From Allobosea sp. UNC402CLCol (lineage in GTDB: Bacteria; Pseudomonadota; Alphaproteobacteria; Rhizobiales; Beijerinckiaceae): a DNA stretch of 64,000 bases. Each line of letters opens with the position of its first letter. Position 1 is the stretch's first letter. The stretch is from contig NZ_JQJJ01000008.1 of assembly GCF_000745475.1 (NCBI RefSeq), positions 372,001 to 436,000 on the forward strand, read 5' to 3'. A program made the position numbers and the translations under genes. A model generated the notes under the pieces. It had not been told where the DNA came from and made no database searches. It saw nothing but the letters and a program-made list of their open reading frames with translations. Below are positions 15,351 through 23,539 of this stretch, piece after piece.

Positions 15351-16682
15351 TCAGCTCGGATTTTCGAGGGTGAAGAGGTCGGCGGCCTCGTCATAGGCGA
15401 AGTACTCGCCATAACGGGCCCAGTTGGTGACGGCCTTGAGGGTCGTGGCGGCATAATCCTCCGACATGTGATCCTCGAGTTCGTCGCGGAAGCGCCCCGC
15501 CGGCGCCCGATGGCTCGAGCGCTCGTCCAGCACCCGGCGGATATGCGCCGCGAGCGGCACATAGGCGGCGAGCTGCTGGGCGAAGAGGCGCTTGCGTTCG
15601 TCGACATCGCTGTCGGCGAAGCGCAAGCCCGGCGCCGTGAGCCGGATGTCGCCGCCTTCGATATCGGCGAAGCGAAGCAGTTGCAGCGTCTCCGCCACCG
15701 GAAAGAGATCGTCGATCTCGTGATGGAGCTGCGCCGCGAGCGGCGGCAGATCGGCTTCGCCCTTATAGGGCTCGGCTGCGATCGCCTCGATGAGACCGGC
15801 CATGAGATTGGTCGAGACGCGCGGCAGCGACATCGCGATGCCGGTGCCGGGAAAGAAGCCCTCGCGCGCTGGGGCACCCGGACGCGCCGTCATGCGCGCA
15901 TAGATTTCGTCCACCAGCGCGCGGAAGGCGGGGTCGAGACGGTTGCGCGGCTGGGGCAATTCGACGCGCAGCTCCGCAATGACGCGGCCGGGATTGGAGC
16001 CGAAGAGCAGGATGCGATCGCACATCAGCACCGCCTCCTCGATATTGTGGGTCACCATCAGGATGGCCTCGATCGGCATCCGCCCCTCGCACCACAGGTC
16101 AAGCAGGTCCGTGCGCAGCGTCTCGGCGGTCAGGACGTCGAGCGCCGAGAACGGCTCGTCCATCAGCAGGACCTTGGGATGCACGACCAAGGCACGGGCG
16201 AGCCCGACGCGCTGGCGCATGCCGCCGGACAATTCCTTCGGATAAGCGCTCTCGAAACCGTCGAGGCCGATGAGGTCGATAGCGGCAAGCGCCCGCTTGC
16301 GCCGCTCGGCCGGCGCCACGCCCTGCGCTTCGAGGCCGAGCTCGACATTTTCCAGAACCGTCAACCAGGGGAACAGGGCGAAGCTCTGGAAGACGACGGC
16401 GACGCCGGCACTCGGCCCCGCCACCGGCCGGCCGCAGAATTCGACGGTGCCGCCGCTCGGCTGGATCAGCCCGGCGATCGCCCGCAACAAGGTCGATTTT
16501 CCCGAGCCGGAACGCCCGAGCAAACCCACGATCTCGCCGGGCTCGAGCGTGACGTCGACCTTGTCGAGCACGACGAGGGAGCCGGCCCCTCCCTTGTCGT
16601 AGCTCTGGCAGACCTGTCGAGCCCGGACCAGCGCGTCGGACCGGTTGCCGTTCAATGCGGAAGTCTCGGTGATGCTGTCCAT
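15351..16682 (-). CDS. ABC transporter ATPase with AAA-associated C-terminal domain
   Basis: A 443-residue ATPase of the nitrate/sulfonate/taurine-type importers. Walker A is GRSGSGKS (about 55-62), the ABC signature LSGGMRQRVGLARAL, Walker B VLLMDEPFSALD, and the switch His in MVTHNIEEA. After the nucleotide-binding domain (about 18-250) comes a helical C-terminal domain of some 150 residues (about 285-440, with LPPLAAQLHHEIDDLFP) known as the AAA-associated domain. It starts 22 bases after the permease stop. No periplasmic binding protein is encoded nearby, and the substrate is not evident. Confidence 0.92.
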   Translation of the reverse strand: MDSITETSALNGNRSDALVRARQVCQSYDKGGAGSLVVLDKVDVTLEPGEIVGLLGRSGSGKSTLLRAIAGLIQPSGGTVEFCGRPVAGPSAGVAVVFQSFALFPWLTVLENVELGLEAQGVAPAERRKRALAAIDLIGLDGFESAYPKELSGGMRQRVGLARALVVHPKVLLMDEPFSALDVLTAETLRTDLLDLWCEGRMPIEAILMVTHNIEEAVLMCDRILLFGSNPGRVIAELRVELPQPRNRLDPAFRALVDEIYARMTARPGAPAREGFFPGTGIAMSLPRVSTNLMAGLIEAIAAEPYKGEADLPPLAAQLHHEIDDLFPVAETLQLLRFADIEGGDIRLTAPGLRFADSDVDERKRLFAQQLAAYVPLAAHIRRVLDERSSHRAPAGRFRDELEDHMSEDYAATTLKAVTNWARYGEYFAYDEAADLFTLENPS

Positions 16683-16704
16683 CGGTCGGATCCTTTCGGG
16701 AACT

Positions 16705-18456
16705 TCAGTCGAGGCGCATGCGGCGCTCGGCGAGGACGTAGAGCGGGCGCCAGAGCACGCGGTTCAACAGGGTGACGAAGAGCGACATCACGGCGATGCC
16801 CAGCACGACGCGCGCAAAGTCGCCGGCCTCGGTCGCATTGGCGATGTAGGAGCCCAGCCCATAGGCCTCGAGCTTGGTATCGCCCCAGCTCGCCACCTCG
16901 GCGACGATGCTGGCGTTCCAGGAGCCGCCGCAGGCCGTCAGCGCGCCGGTAACGTAGTAGGGAAAGATCCCCGGCAGGATGACGCGCCGCCACCAGGTCC
17001 ATGAGCGGAGCTGGTAGACGCGGGCGGCCTCGCGCAGATCGGTCGGGAAGGCGCTCGCCCCGGCGATAACGTTGAACAGGATGTACCACTGCGTCCCCAG
17101 CACCATCAGCGGCGAGAGCCAGATTTCCGGGCTCGCGCCGGTGCTGACGATGGCGATGACGGCGAAGGGAAACAGCACATTGGCCGGAAAGGCCGCGAGG
17201 AACTGCGCGACCGGCTGGACCCGCTCTGCGATCTCGGGGCGCAGGCCGACCCATACGCCGATCGGCACCCAGATCACGCTCGCGACGGCGATCAACACGA
17301 CGACCCGCAGCAGGGTGACGAGGCCGCGCACCAAAGCATCCCCGGCATCCCCCCACGACAGGGTTTGCCCGACATAGGAGACCGCGATCCAGGTCGACCA
17401 CGCGCCCAGCGCCACGATCAGGCCGAGCCAAGCATAGTCCAGCGCGCGGCTCGCCGCAGGGGCGATCCTGGCGGGCCGCGAGGACGCCGGCCGAAGCCGC
17501 AGCAGCATGAGCCGGCTGCCAAGCCAGGCGAAGGGAACCATCAGGCGCTTGAGCAGGCGGGTGCGGCGCGCCAGGCCATAGACCCATGAGCGGGGCTTCC
17601 GCTGCCCCGCCGTCTGCTCGAAGCGGAACTTGTCGGCCCAGGCGACGATCGGGCGGAACAGGAGCTGGTCGTAGAGGCCGATCACCACGGCCATGGCGAG
17701 CACGGCCCAGCCCACGGCCACGAAGTCCTGCTCCTTGATGGCGAGCGCAAGCCAGGAACCGAGCCCCGGAAGCTGGACCGTCGTGTCGCCGACCGTGATC
17801 GCCTCCGAGGCGACGACGAAGAACCAGCCGCCCGACATCGACATCATGGTGTTCCACACCAGGCCGGGCATCGCGAACGGGGCCTCCAGCCGGCAGAAGC
17901 GCTGCCAGGAGGACAGGCCGAAGCCGCGGCTGACCTCGTCCAGGTCACGCGGCACGGTCCGCAGCGACTGATAGAAGGAGAAGGCCATGTTCCAGGCCTG
18001 GCTGGTGAAGATCGCGAAGATCGAGGCGCATTCGGCGCCGAGCTGGCTGCCGGGGAACAGCCCCATGAAGAAGGTGACGGTGAAGGTCAGAAAGCCGAGC
18101 ACCGGCACCGATTGAAGGATATCGAGCGCCGGAATGATCAGCATTTCGGCGCGGCGGCTCTTGGCCGCCAGGGTCGCGACGACGAAGGTGAAGATCAACG
18201 AGGCGATGATCGCCGCGAACATCCGCATCGTCGTGCGCAGCGCGTATTCCGGCAGCAATGCCGGATCGAGCGCGATGGGCGCGCTGGAAAGGCCGGCGAG
18301 CGGCGCATGCATCGCCGCCGCGCCATGGAAGACCAATACCGCGAGCGTGGCGAGCATCGCGAAGGCGGCGACGTCGTAGAGATTGGGCAGCACGCGCTCG
18401 CGGGCGAGAGCGGCAAGGGCGCTGCCCCGCTCGGGATTGTTGGACAGGAACGGCAT
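16705..18456 (-). CDS. ABC transporter permease, two fused membrane domains
   Basis: A 583-residue permease that carries two BindingProteinDependent-transport type domains in one chain, at about 60-300 and 375-575, joined by an Arg-rich linker (about 300-350). EAA-type loops are visible in each half (DLDEVSRGFGLSSWQRFCRLEAPFA-like and DLREAARVYQLRSWTWWRRVILPG-like segments). One such chain could form the whole transmembrane channel. The ATG at 18456 overlaps the stop of an upstream 105-codon gene (TGATG) and has GAGG eight bases before it. It is followed by the ATPase. The substrate is unknown; the family handles anions such as sulfonates and nitrate. Confidence 0.9.
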   Translation of the reverse strand: MPFLSNNPERGSALAALARERVLPNLYDVAAFAMLATLAVLVFHGAAAMHAPLAGLSSAPIALDPALLPEYALRTTMRMFAAIIASLIFTFVVATLAAKSRRAEMLIIPALDILQSVPVLGFLTFTVTFFMGLFPGSQLGAECASIFAIFTSQAWNMAFSFYQSLRTVPRDLDEVSRGFGLSSWQRFCRLEAPFAMPGLVWNTMMSMSGGWFFVVASEAITVGDTTVQLPGLGSWLALAIKEQDFVAVGWAVLAMAVVIGLYDQLLFRPIVAWADKFRFEQTAGQRKPRSWVYGLARRTRLLKRLMVPFAWLGSRLMLLRLRPASSRPARIAPAASRALDYAWLGLIVALGAWSTWIAVSYVGQTLSWGDAGDALVRGLVTLLRVVVLIAVASVIWVPIGVWVGLRPEIAERVQPVAQFLAAFPANVLFPFAVIAIVSTGASPEIWLSPLMVLGTQWYILFNVIAGASAFPTDLREAARVYQLRSWTWWRRVILPGIFPYYVTGALTACGGSWNASIVAEVASWGDTKLEAYGLGSYIANATEAGDFARVVLGIAVMSLFVTLLNRVLWRPLYVLAERRMRLD

Positions 18457-18773
18457 CACGGAACCTCGGCTGAATAGCGACCGGCATGGCCGATGGAGAG
18501 CGCCATGCCGCCGCGCGCCAGCAGCCCGGCATGGGGCAGGAAGACCCTGCAGCGCCTGCTGGCGCGAGATCGTCGGGCACCCTCCTCCCCACCTTCCGGC
18601 AGCCAGCAGCATTCCAGACGCCCGTCCACCTCGCTGACCCGCCATGCGGCCACGAGGCGCGAACGCCCGGCCCTCATGCGCGGCGCGAAGCGCAGAACCT
18701 GGGAAGAGACAGGCCGCGCCGGGCCGGGTCCGGCGGGAGCCACCGACCGGGGAAAGGCGAGGATATCGTTCAT
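18456..18773 (-). CDS. Small uncharacterised protein coupled to ABC permease
   Basis: A 105-residue frame starting MNDILAFPRS. It contains SRLVAAWRVSEVDGRLECCW, a pattern (basic, Val-Ala-x-Trp, then Gly-Arg-Leu-x-Cys-x-Trp) that I recognise from short uncharacterised Rhizobiales proteins. Its start has a strong AAGGAG at a spacing of seven, and its stop overlaps the permease start by one base (TGATG). Both points argue that it is translated. No signal peptide or membrane helix is evident; the C-terminal half is rich in Arg, Ala and Gly. It appears to be the first gene of the ABC transporter operon. Function unknown. Confidence 0.7.
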   Translation of the reverse strand: MNDILAFPRSVAPAGPGPARPVSSQVLRFAPRMRAGRSRLVAAWRVSEVDGRLECCWLPEGGEEGARRSRASRRCRVFLPHAGLLARGGMALSIGHAGRYSAEVP

Positions 18774-19145
18774 GACGCATCTCCTTCGACCTGCTCGAAG
18801 TCGTCCTTGGCGCCGGGCGACGTCCGGCGCGCTCCTGCATCGCAGGCGTGCGAGATCGCAAAGCGCCGCCGCAGCGGACCGACGCGATCTCTCCCTCCTC
18901 GAAGAAGGGCCGTGCGATGTGAAAGGGCGCCGCCTCGTTGCGGCGACGTCACGCTGTTTGCGCGCTGTCGGGGGCGGGATCAATCGGACGAAGGCATCGC
19001 CAACTATACCTGGGTATAGAGGCCGCATCGCAGCTTGAAGCGCCTCGACAGCCCGGGCGGTTCGACAGGTGTCGATATCGCCCCGGCGCAGGCTTACTCG
19101 CGTCGCGGAATGATGTTTGATGGATGCCCGTTCCGGAGCGATTCC
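18774..19145. other. Divergent promoter region of ABC and TRAP operons
   Basis: This 372-base region separates the leftward small protein-permease-ATPase-kinase-regulator genes from the rightward TRAP genes. Apart from the palindrome at 19004-19019 I find no convincing gene. Open frames on both strands here have no family likeness and poor starts. Confidence 0.55.
19004..19019. promoter_or_regulatory. 7-2-7 palindromic operator candidate
   Basis: CTATACC (19004-19010) and GGTATAG (19013-19019) are perfect reverse complements separated by TG. It is a locally AT-rich site in a GC-rich region, between two divergent transport operons. The 7-2-7 geometry resembles binding sites of NarL/FixJ-type regulators, and such a regulator is encoded in the same block. 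The link is inference. Confidence 0.6.
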
Positions 19146-19625
19146 ATGCAGGCTCTCGTTGACGCGCTCGATCGGGGCCTGGGCGCGATCTGCCTGACGG
19201 CCCGATGGCTCGCCTTGCCTCTCGTGCTTCTGCTGTTCCTGCAATGGCCGCTGCGCGATCTTTACAAAGGCTGGTCGCGTGAGGCGAACGATCTCGGGCA
19301 ATGCGTATTCGCCCTTTACGTCGCGGTATCGCTGACGGCGGCCACCCGCTCCGGCGCCCATCTGGCCAGCGATGCCCTGGCGCATCGGCACGGGGAGAGG
19401 CTGCGTCGGGCACTGGAGGCCGGCCTCATCGTGCTGGGGCTTGTGCCCTGGTCGCTGTTTCTGCTGATCGTCGGCTGGCCTGCCCTGCTGACCAGCCTTC
19501 GCGGCCTAGAGGCCTTCCCGGATACCGGCAATCCCGGCTATTTCCTCATCCGCGCCTCGGGCTTCCTCCTGGCGGCCCTTGTCTTCATCTCTGGCCTGCT
19601 CGGTTTGCTGCGGAGGCGCGCGTGA
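19146..19625 (+). CDS. TRAP transporter small permease (DctQ-like)
   Basis: A 159-residue membrane protein with four predicted helices (about 16-36, 50-70, 88-108, 130-153), the usual plan of the small DctQ subunit of tripartite ATP-independent periplasmic transporters. The motif DLYKGWSREANDLGQ after the first helix fits the family. The ATG at 19146 has GGAG seven bases before it. Its stop overlaps the start of the large subunit (GTGA). The third component, a DctP binding protein, is not encoded nearby. Confidence 0.82.
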   Translation: MQALVDALDRGLGAICLTARWLALPLVLLLFLQWPLRDLYKGWSREANDLGQCVFALYVAVSLTAATRSGAHLASDALAHRHGERLRRALEAGLIVLGLVPWSLFLLIVGWPALLTSLRGLEAFPDTGNPGYFLIRASGFLLAALVFISGLLGLLRRRA

Positions 19626-21043
19626 ACCAGTGGATCGGCCTGGCCATGCTCGCCGGGGTCGCGCTGGGCGCGATCGCGACGGGGTTGCCCGTCTGGGGCG
19701 TCCTGATCGGCCTTGCGACGATAGGCGCTGCCGCATCGACCGTGCTCGACCCGTCCAGCGCAGCGCTCTTCGCGGCGCTGCCGAGCCGCCTCGTCGGCCT
19801 GCTGGAATCGGATCTGCTGCAGGCCCTGCCGCTTTTCGTCTTCATGGGCGCGCTGCTGAACCGGCTGCCGCTCGCCCGCATCCTGTTTCGCGCGGGCTTG
19901 CGCCCCTTCGGCGGCGCACGCGGCGCGACGCTGGCGCTCGGCGCCATCCTGGGGCCGATGAACGGTTCCGTCAGCGCCAATGCGATCGCCCTGACGCGCG
20001 CGATCGAGCCGGCATTGGCCGAGCATGAGGTGACGCCCGCCGAGAGTGTCGCGTTGCTGACGGTGGCGAGCACGCTCGGCGTGCTCGTGCCGCCTTCCCT
20101 CGTCCTGATCCTGCTCGGCGATGCGATGATGACGGCTCACACCATCGCCCTGAATGCCACCGGCCGGGTCGATCGCATCGTCAACACGCAGGATGTTTTC
20201 CGCGGCGCGATGCTGCCGGCGGGGCTGTTTCTCGCGGCCTGCCTCGCCCTGGCGTTCCTGCGCCGGGAACCCGGCAAGCGCCTTCCCGCCCCGACGCTGA
20301 AGGAAGCGCTGCTGGCGCTCGTGACGGTCGGGTTCATCGGCGGGCTCCTGCTGGGCGTCGCGCTCGGCTATTTCTACGCGGTCGAGGCGGCGGCGATGGG
20401 GGCCGTCGGCCTGCTCGGCGCGGGCTTGCTCAGCCGTCGACTGGACGGCGCGACGCTGAAGGCGGTTCTGGACGATACGCTGGCGATGACCGGCGCGCTG
20501 ATGGCCCTGCTGGTCGCGGCGACGACCTTCACGCTCGTCTTCCGCGTGCTCGGAAGCGACCGGCTGGTCGCCAGCTGGATGGAGGCGGTGCCCGGCGGTC
20601 CTCTGGGAATTCTGTGCGCCGGCCTCATCCTGATTTTCATCGCGGCCTTCGTTCTCGACGCCTTCGAGATCATCTTCGTGCTGGTGCCGATCCTGCTGCC
20701 GCCGATCCTGATGCGGGTCGAGGATGCGCAATGGGTCGCCGTCCTGACCCTGCTCGTCCTGCAGACGAGCTTCCTGCTCCCGCCGCTCGGCTATGCGCTG
20801 ACGATGACGCGGGCGGCGGCGAGCAGGCGCGCGCCGTTGCGCGCCGCCATGGCGTCGCTTGCCCCCTTCATCCTCGTGCAGCTCTTCGTGACGGCGGCCG
20901 TCGTCTGCTGGCCGCGCCTGGCGCATCTGGGCCAGCCGCCCGCGGCGGCCGTCGCGGCCCCATCCGAAGCCGACGCCGCCCGCCGCCTGCACGACATCAC
21001 CCCTCCCGCCGACCTGCTGGAGATCGCGCCGCCGAAGTTTTGA
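19622..21043 (+). CDS. TRAP transporter large permease (DctM-like)
   Basis: A 473-residue protein with about 12 hydrophobic segments, matching the DctM large subunit that drives solute uptake with a sodium gradient. Conserved parts include the ALPLFVFMGALL helix, LGAILGPMNGSVSANAIALT and LGVLVPPSLVLILLG. It starts with GTG at 19622, overlapping the small-subunit stop by four bases. A hydrophilic Ala/Pro-rich tail (about 440-473) is unusual. It converges with thyA ten bases later. Without DctP in the operon the substrate cannot be guessed; carboxylates are typical. Confidence 0.88.
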   Translation: MNQWIGLAMLAGVALGAIATGLPVWGVLIGLATIGAAASTVLDPSSAALFAALPSRLVGLLESDLLQALPLFVFMGALLNRLPLARILFRAGLRPFGGARGATLALGAILGPMNGSVSANAIALTRAIEPALAEHEVTPAESVALLTVASTLGVLVPPSLVLILLGDAMMTAHTIALNATGRVDRIVNTQDVFRGAMLPAGLFLAACLALAFLRREPGKRLPAPTLKEALLALVTVGFIGGLLLGVALGYFYAVEAAAMGAVGLLGAGLLSRRLDGATLKAVLDDTLAMTGALMALLVAATTFTLVFRVLGSDRLVASWMEAVPGGPLGILCAGLILIFIAAFVLDAFEIIFVLVPILLPPILMRVEDAQWVAVLTLLVLQTSFLLPPLGYALTMTRAAASRRAPLRAAMASLAPFILVQLFVTAAVVCWPRLAHLGQPPAAAVAAPSEADAARRLHDITPPADLLEIAPPKF

Positions 21044-21053
21044 CTGGCCGAGA

Positions 21054-21956
21054 TCAGACCGCGACGTCCGCCTTGATGGCCGCGTGAGGCGAATAGCGCT
21101 CGACCTCGAAATCCTCGATCCGGTAATCGTCGATGCTGGCGGCGTGCCGCGTCAGGCGCATCTTCGGGAAGGGACGCGGATCGCGGCTCAACTGCTCGCG
21201 AGCCTGATCGAGATGGTTCAGGTAGAGATGCACATCGCCTCCGAACCAGACGAAATCGCCCAGCTTCAATCCCGCCTGCTGCGCGATCATCAATTGAAGC
21301 GCGCAGCAGTTCACCCAGTTGAACCCGACGCCGAGGAGCAGATCCGCGGATCTCTGGAAACAGAGGGAATTCAGCCGCCCATCCGAAGTGACGTGGTACT
21401 GATAGACCATATGGCAGGGCGGAAGAGCCATTTGGCCCAATTCAGCGACATTCCAGCCATGGAACAGCATGCGGCGGCTTGACGGGTTGCTGCGCAGGGT
21501 GTCGATCAGATCCTTGATCTGATCGTGCTCGCGACCATCGGCCCCCAGCCATCGGCGCCATTGCTTGCCGTAGACGGGCCCAAGCTCGCCCCACCGCGCG
21601 GCAAAATCATCGTCTTCGGCAATGCGCTTCTCGAACTCCGCCTGGCCGATCTCCTCGCCGGTTTCGCGACGGTAGGTCGCGAGCGGCCAGTCGGTCCAGA
21701 TCCGCACATTCTCGCGGACCAACGGCTGGATATTGGTCTGTCCGGTCAGAAACCAGAGCATCTCCTTGACCGCCGTCTTCCAGTAGACGCGCTTGGTCGT
21801 CAGGATGGGCACCGTCCCGTCCGAGAGGTCGAAGCGCGCCATGGCGCCGAAAATGGACCGCGTACCGACGCCGGTCCGGTCGAGCCGCTCGTCACCCCGT
21901 TCCAGCACATCGGAAAGAAGGTCGAGATATTGGTGTTCCGGGTGCCTGCGGCTCAT
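21054..21956 (-). CDS. thyA: Thymidylate synthase
   Basis: A 300-residue enzyme converting dUMP to dTMP with methylene-tetrahydrofolate. The nucleophile lies in MALPPCHMVYQYHV, and the arginine cluster NPSSRRMLFHGWN and the C-terminal half (CALQLMIAQQAGLKLGDFVW) are typical. An internal segment of some 30 residues (about 85-125) makes it longer than the E. coli enzyme, as in many related forms. AGGAGG sits five bases before the ATG. Its product dihydrofolate is recycled by FolA, encoded 9.3 kb away on the same strand; a transport block lies between. Confidence 0.97.
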   Translation of the reverse strand: MSRRHPEHQYLDLLSDVLERGDERLDRTGVGTRSIFGAMARFDLSDGTVPILTTKRVYWKTAVKEMLWFLTGQTNIQPLVRENVRIWTDWPLATYRRETGEEIGQAEFEKRIAEDDDFAARWGELGPVYGKQWRRWLGADGREHDQIKDLIDTLRSNPSSRRMLFHGWNVAELGQMALPPCHMVYQYHVTSDGRLNSLCFQRSADLLLGVGFNWVNCCALQLMIAQQAGLKLGDFVWFGGDVHLYLNHLDQAREQLSRDPRPFPKMRLTRHAASIDDYRIEDFEVERYSPHAAIKADVAV

Positions 21957-22333
21957 TCCTGCCTCCTGAGATTGCGCGACGCCGAGCGCGGCAATCCTAT
22001 ACTTCCTGAGCGCCGTGCCGCGCCGGACGCAGCGTCCCGGCCGTGACCGACCGAGCCTCTTCCGACAGGTCGAGGCGCAGCCGATGCCCGGCAATGGCGC
22101 GCATGCCGGAACGACATTCCTTGCGGATGCCTCGGGTCGGGCCGCGTTGGAGCCGGTCGTGACATGGGTGCATGACGAATCTCTGAGAAGCGGGCCACCA
22201 TAGCCGGTCGCGGCGCCGCTGGCCCCGCCTCGCCGGCAAGCTTCCCCAACCTTTGCAGAATGTCGTGACAAACCGCGTCCGGAACAATGCCCGGCGGCGA
22301 CGGTTCCCTCACGGGCTGTCTGAACAGGGAGAG
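21957..22333. other. Intergenic region between thyA and PepSY gene
   Basis: A 377-base divergent region with no recognisable gene, tRNA or repeat. GGAAC at 22281-22285 followed after 15 bases by CGGTT (22301-22305) resembles, imperfectly, an EcfG-type stress promoter ahead of the PepSY gene, but the spacing is off and I do not call it. Confidence 0.45.
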
Positions 22334-22648
22334 ATGCGCATGCTCTCACGACGATCGATGGCGCTGGCCGCCCTGGCCACGCTCACGCTCTCGGCGCGGG
22401 CCATGGCCCAACCTTCCGGAACGCCACCCAAGCCGTCCGACCGGGCGATCTCGATGGAGGATGCCCGCCGCATCGCCACCGAAAACGGCGTCGCCCGCAT
22501 CGAGGAGATCAAGTTCGACGACGGCCACTGGATGGTCGAGGGCCGCGACAGTCTCGGCTCGGAGATCGAGATCCGGCTCAGGGCCAGCGACGGCGCTGTG
22601 CTGAAGCTGGAGCGGGAGCGACCCGCCTCCGCGAAGGCCGGCAACTGA
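22334..22648 (+). CDS. Periplasmic PepSY-domain protein
   Basis: A 104-residue exported protein. After MRMLSRRSMALAALATL, a hydrophobic signal ends at AMA-Q near residue 29. The mature part is one PepSY-like domain: SMEDARRIATENGVARIEEIKFDDGHWMVEG, then a strand-rich half ending in DGAVLKLERER. GGGAG precedes the ATG; a second ATG two codons on is possible. A shorter paralogue follows 110 bases downstream. Small PepSY proteins are thought to bind or inhibit other periplasmic proteins, but the role here is unknown. Confidence 0.82.
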   Translation: MRMLSRRSMALAALATLTLSARAMAQPSGTPPKPSDRAISMEDARRIATENGVARIEEIKFDDGHWMVEGRDSLGSEIEIRLRASDGAVLKLERERPASAKAGN

Positions 22649-22757
22649 CGATCTGACGGACTCACGGGATCGCGACCGGCCGTGAAGGCTCCTGTCCGAA
22701 ACTTGCCTCAATCCACGCTACTCATCGCGCCTCCGATTCACGAGGTTCGATATACGG

Positions 22758-23048
22758 ATGAGTGGCGCAACTCGCCTGCTTGCGGTGGCTTTGTTCACGA
22801 GCGTGGTTGCCTTGCCGGGTCATGCCTCGCAGGCGGCGGCCCAAATCGTCGCCTTCGATAACGACCGGACGATTCCTGAAAGCACGATCTCGGAAAGCCG
22901 GGCACGCGAGATTGCCTGGAGCGCCGGCCTCGTCCATGTCGAGGAGATCACGCGGACCAGCGACCGCTGGGAGCTGGCGGGGCGCACGGTCGATGACGAC
23001 GAGATGATCCTCGACATCGACGTCAGAGATGGTCGAATTCTCAATTGA
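22758..23048 (+). CDS. Second periplasmic PepSY-domain protein
   Basis: A 96-residue exported protein paralogous to its upstream neighbour. A signal peptide covers about 1-29 (cleavage near AAA-Q). The mature part has SESRAREIAWSAGLVHVEEIT, then WELAGRTVDDDEMILDIDVRDGRIL, the same order of helix, strands and final DG-x-I/V-L as the gene at 22334. The two may have arisen by duplication. It lies just upstream of the tmRNA gene, on the same strand. Confidence 0.75.
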   Translation: MSGATRLLAVALFTSVVALPGHASQAAAQIVAFDNDRTIPESTISESRAREIAWSAGLVHVEEITRTSDRWELAGRTVDDDEMILDIDVRDGRILN

Positions 23049-23144
23049 GGCCGGAAAGCCTCACTGCTCGGCCTTATCGATCCTTCCTGTCGAAATCGAG
23101 CCGGCGGTCTTTCCCCGCGCCGCGGCTATGCCTATATTCACGGT

Positions 23145-23450
23145 GCCGCTCGCAAGAGCGGCTATGGCGATAAACGGATTTCGGAATAAGCCTTTCGGAC
23201 CCGGGGGCGGTACCCGGCGCCTCCACCAAAGCCCTGGCGACAGGGAGCCTTGCGGCAAGCGCGCAGGGCTTTGGCGGGGGCGAAATAGGATCGACGAGGG
23301 TGTAAAGGACTTCCTTTTGCTCGGCATGGTTCCGCCGTTATCGGGCCAAAAGCATAGTTGCCAACGACAACAATGCTCGGGTTGCTGTCGCCGCGTAATG
23401 CGGTGCTGGTTCCCAAACCAAAGCCCTTGCGTTTAGCCGCGTAAGGCGGG
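23145..23450 (+). ncRNA. ssrA: Circularly permuted two-piece tmRNA
   Basis: Transfer-messenger RNA that rescues stalled ribosomes and tags the truncated protein. The gene is permuted as in alphaproteobacteria: the acceptor half comes first and ends CGCCTCC-ACCA (23218-23228); a spacer (23229-23275) follows, which is removed in maturation; then the coding half begins GGGGGCGAAATAGGATCGAC (23276 on). GGGGGCG (23276-23282) pairs with CGCCTCC (23218-23224), with a G-U pair at the third position as required for alanine charging. CCTTT (23191-23195) can pair with AAAGG after the D region. A hairpin with GCAA loop (23145-23162) marks the 5' end, just after a TATATT box at 23132-23137. Outer ends are approximate. 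Confidence 0.93.
23360..23398 (+). other. tmRNA proteolysis tag reading frame
   Basis: The frame GCC AAC GAC AAC AAT GCT CGG GTT GCT GTC GCC GCG TAA inside the tmRNA encodes ANDNNARVAVAA, preceded by the alanine carried by tmRNA itself. ATAGTT before the first codon corresponds to the resume signal of other tmRNAs. The AANDN start is the SspB-binding part and the final VAA the ClpX-binding part of known tags. The SspB gene is 142 bases downstream. Confidence 0.93.
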
Positions 23451-23474
23451 GCTCGGAGGCGCCTGGCAACAGAA

Positions 23475-23494
23475 GCCTCCACTTTCATTTTGGC
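23475..23494 (+). terminator. Probable tmRNA terminator 3' arm
   Basis: GGAGGC (23455-23460) and GCCTCC (23475-23480) form a six-base-pair stem with a 14-base loop, followed by a T-rich stretch (ACTTTCATTTTGG). It lies after the tmRNA coding half and before sspB. The T run is interrupted, so this is a moderate call; the stem could instead be part of the RNA. Confidence 0.5.
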
Positions 23495-23539
23495 CTGCCG
23501 GCTGTTCCCGCCGGGGAGTGAAGCGGAAACGTCGACGCA

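Noticed and set aside
18457..18861. An N-terminal extension of the ABC permease
   Set aside because: The extension overlaps the small gene at 18456-18773, which has better start signals, and permeases of the family start at the ATG at 18456.
22281..22305. EcfG-like promoter before the first PepSY gene
   Set aside because: GGAAC and CGGTT are 15 bases apart, one less than the accepted spacing, and the -10 is not exact.
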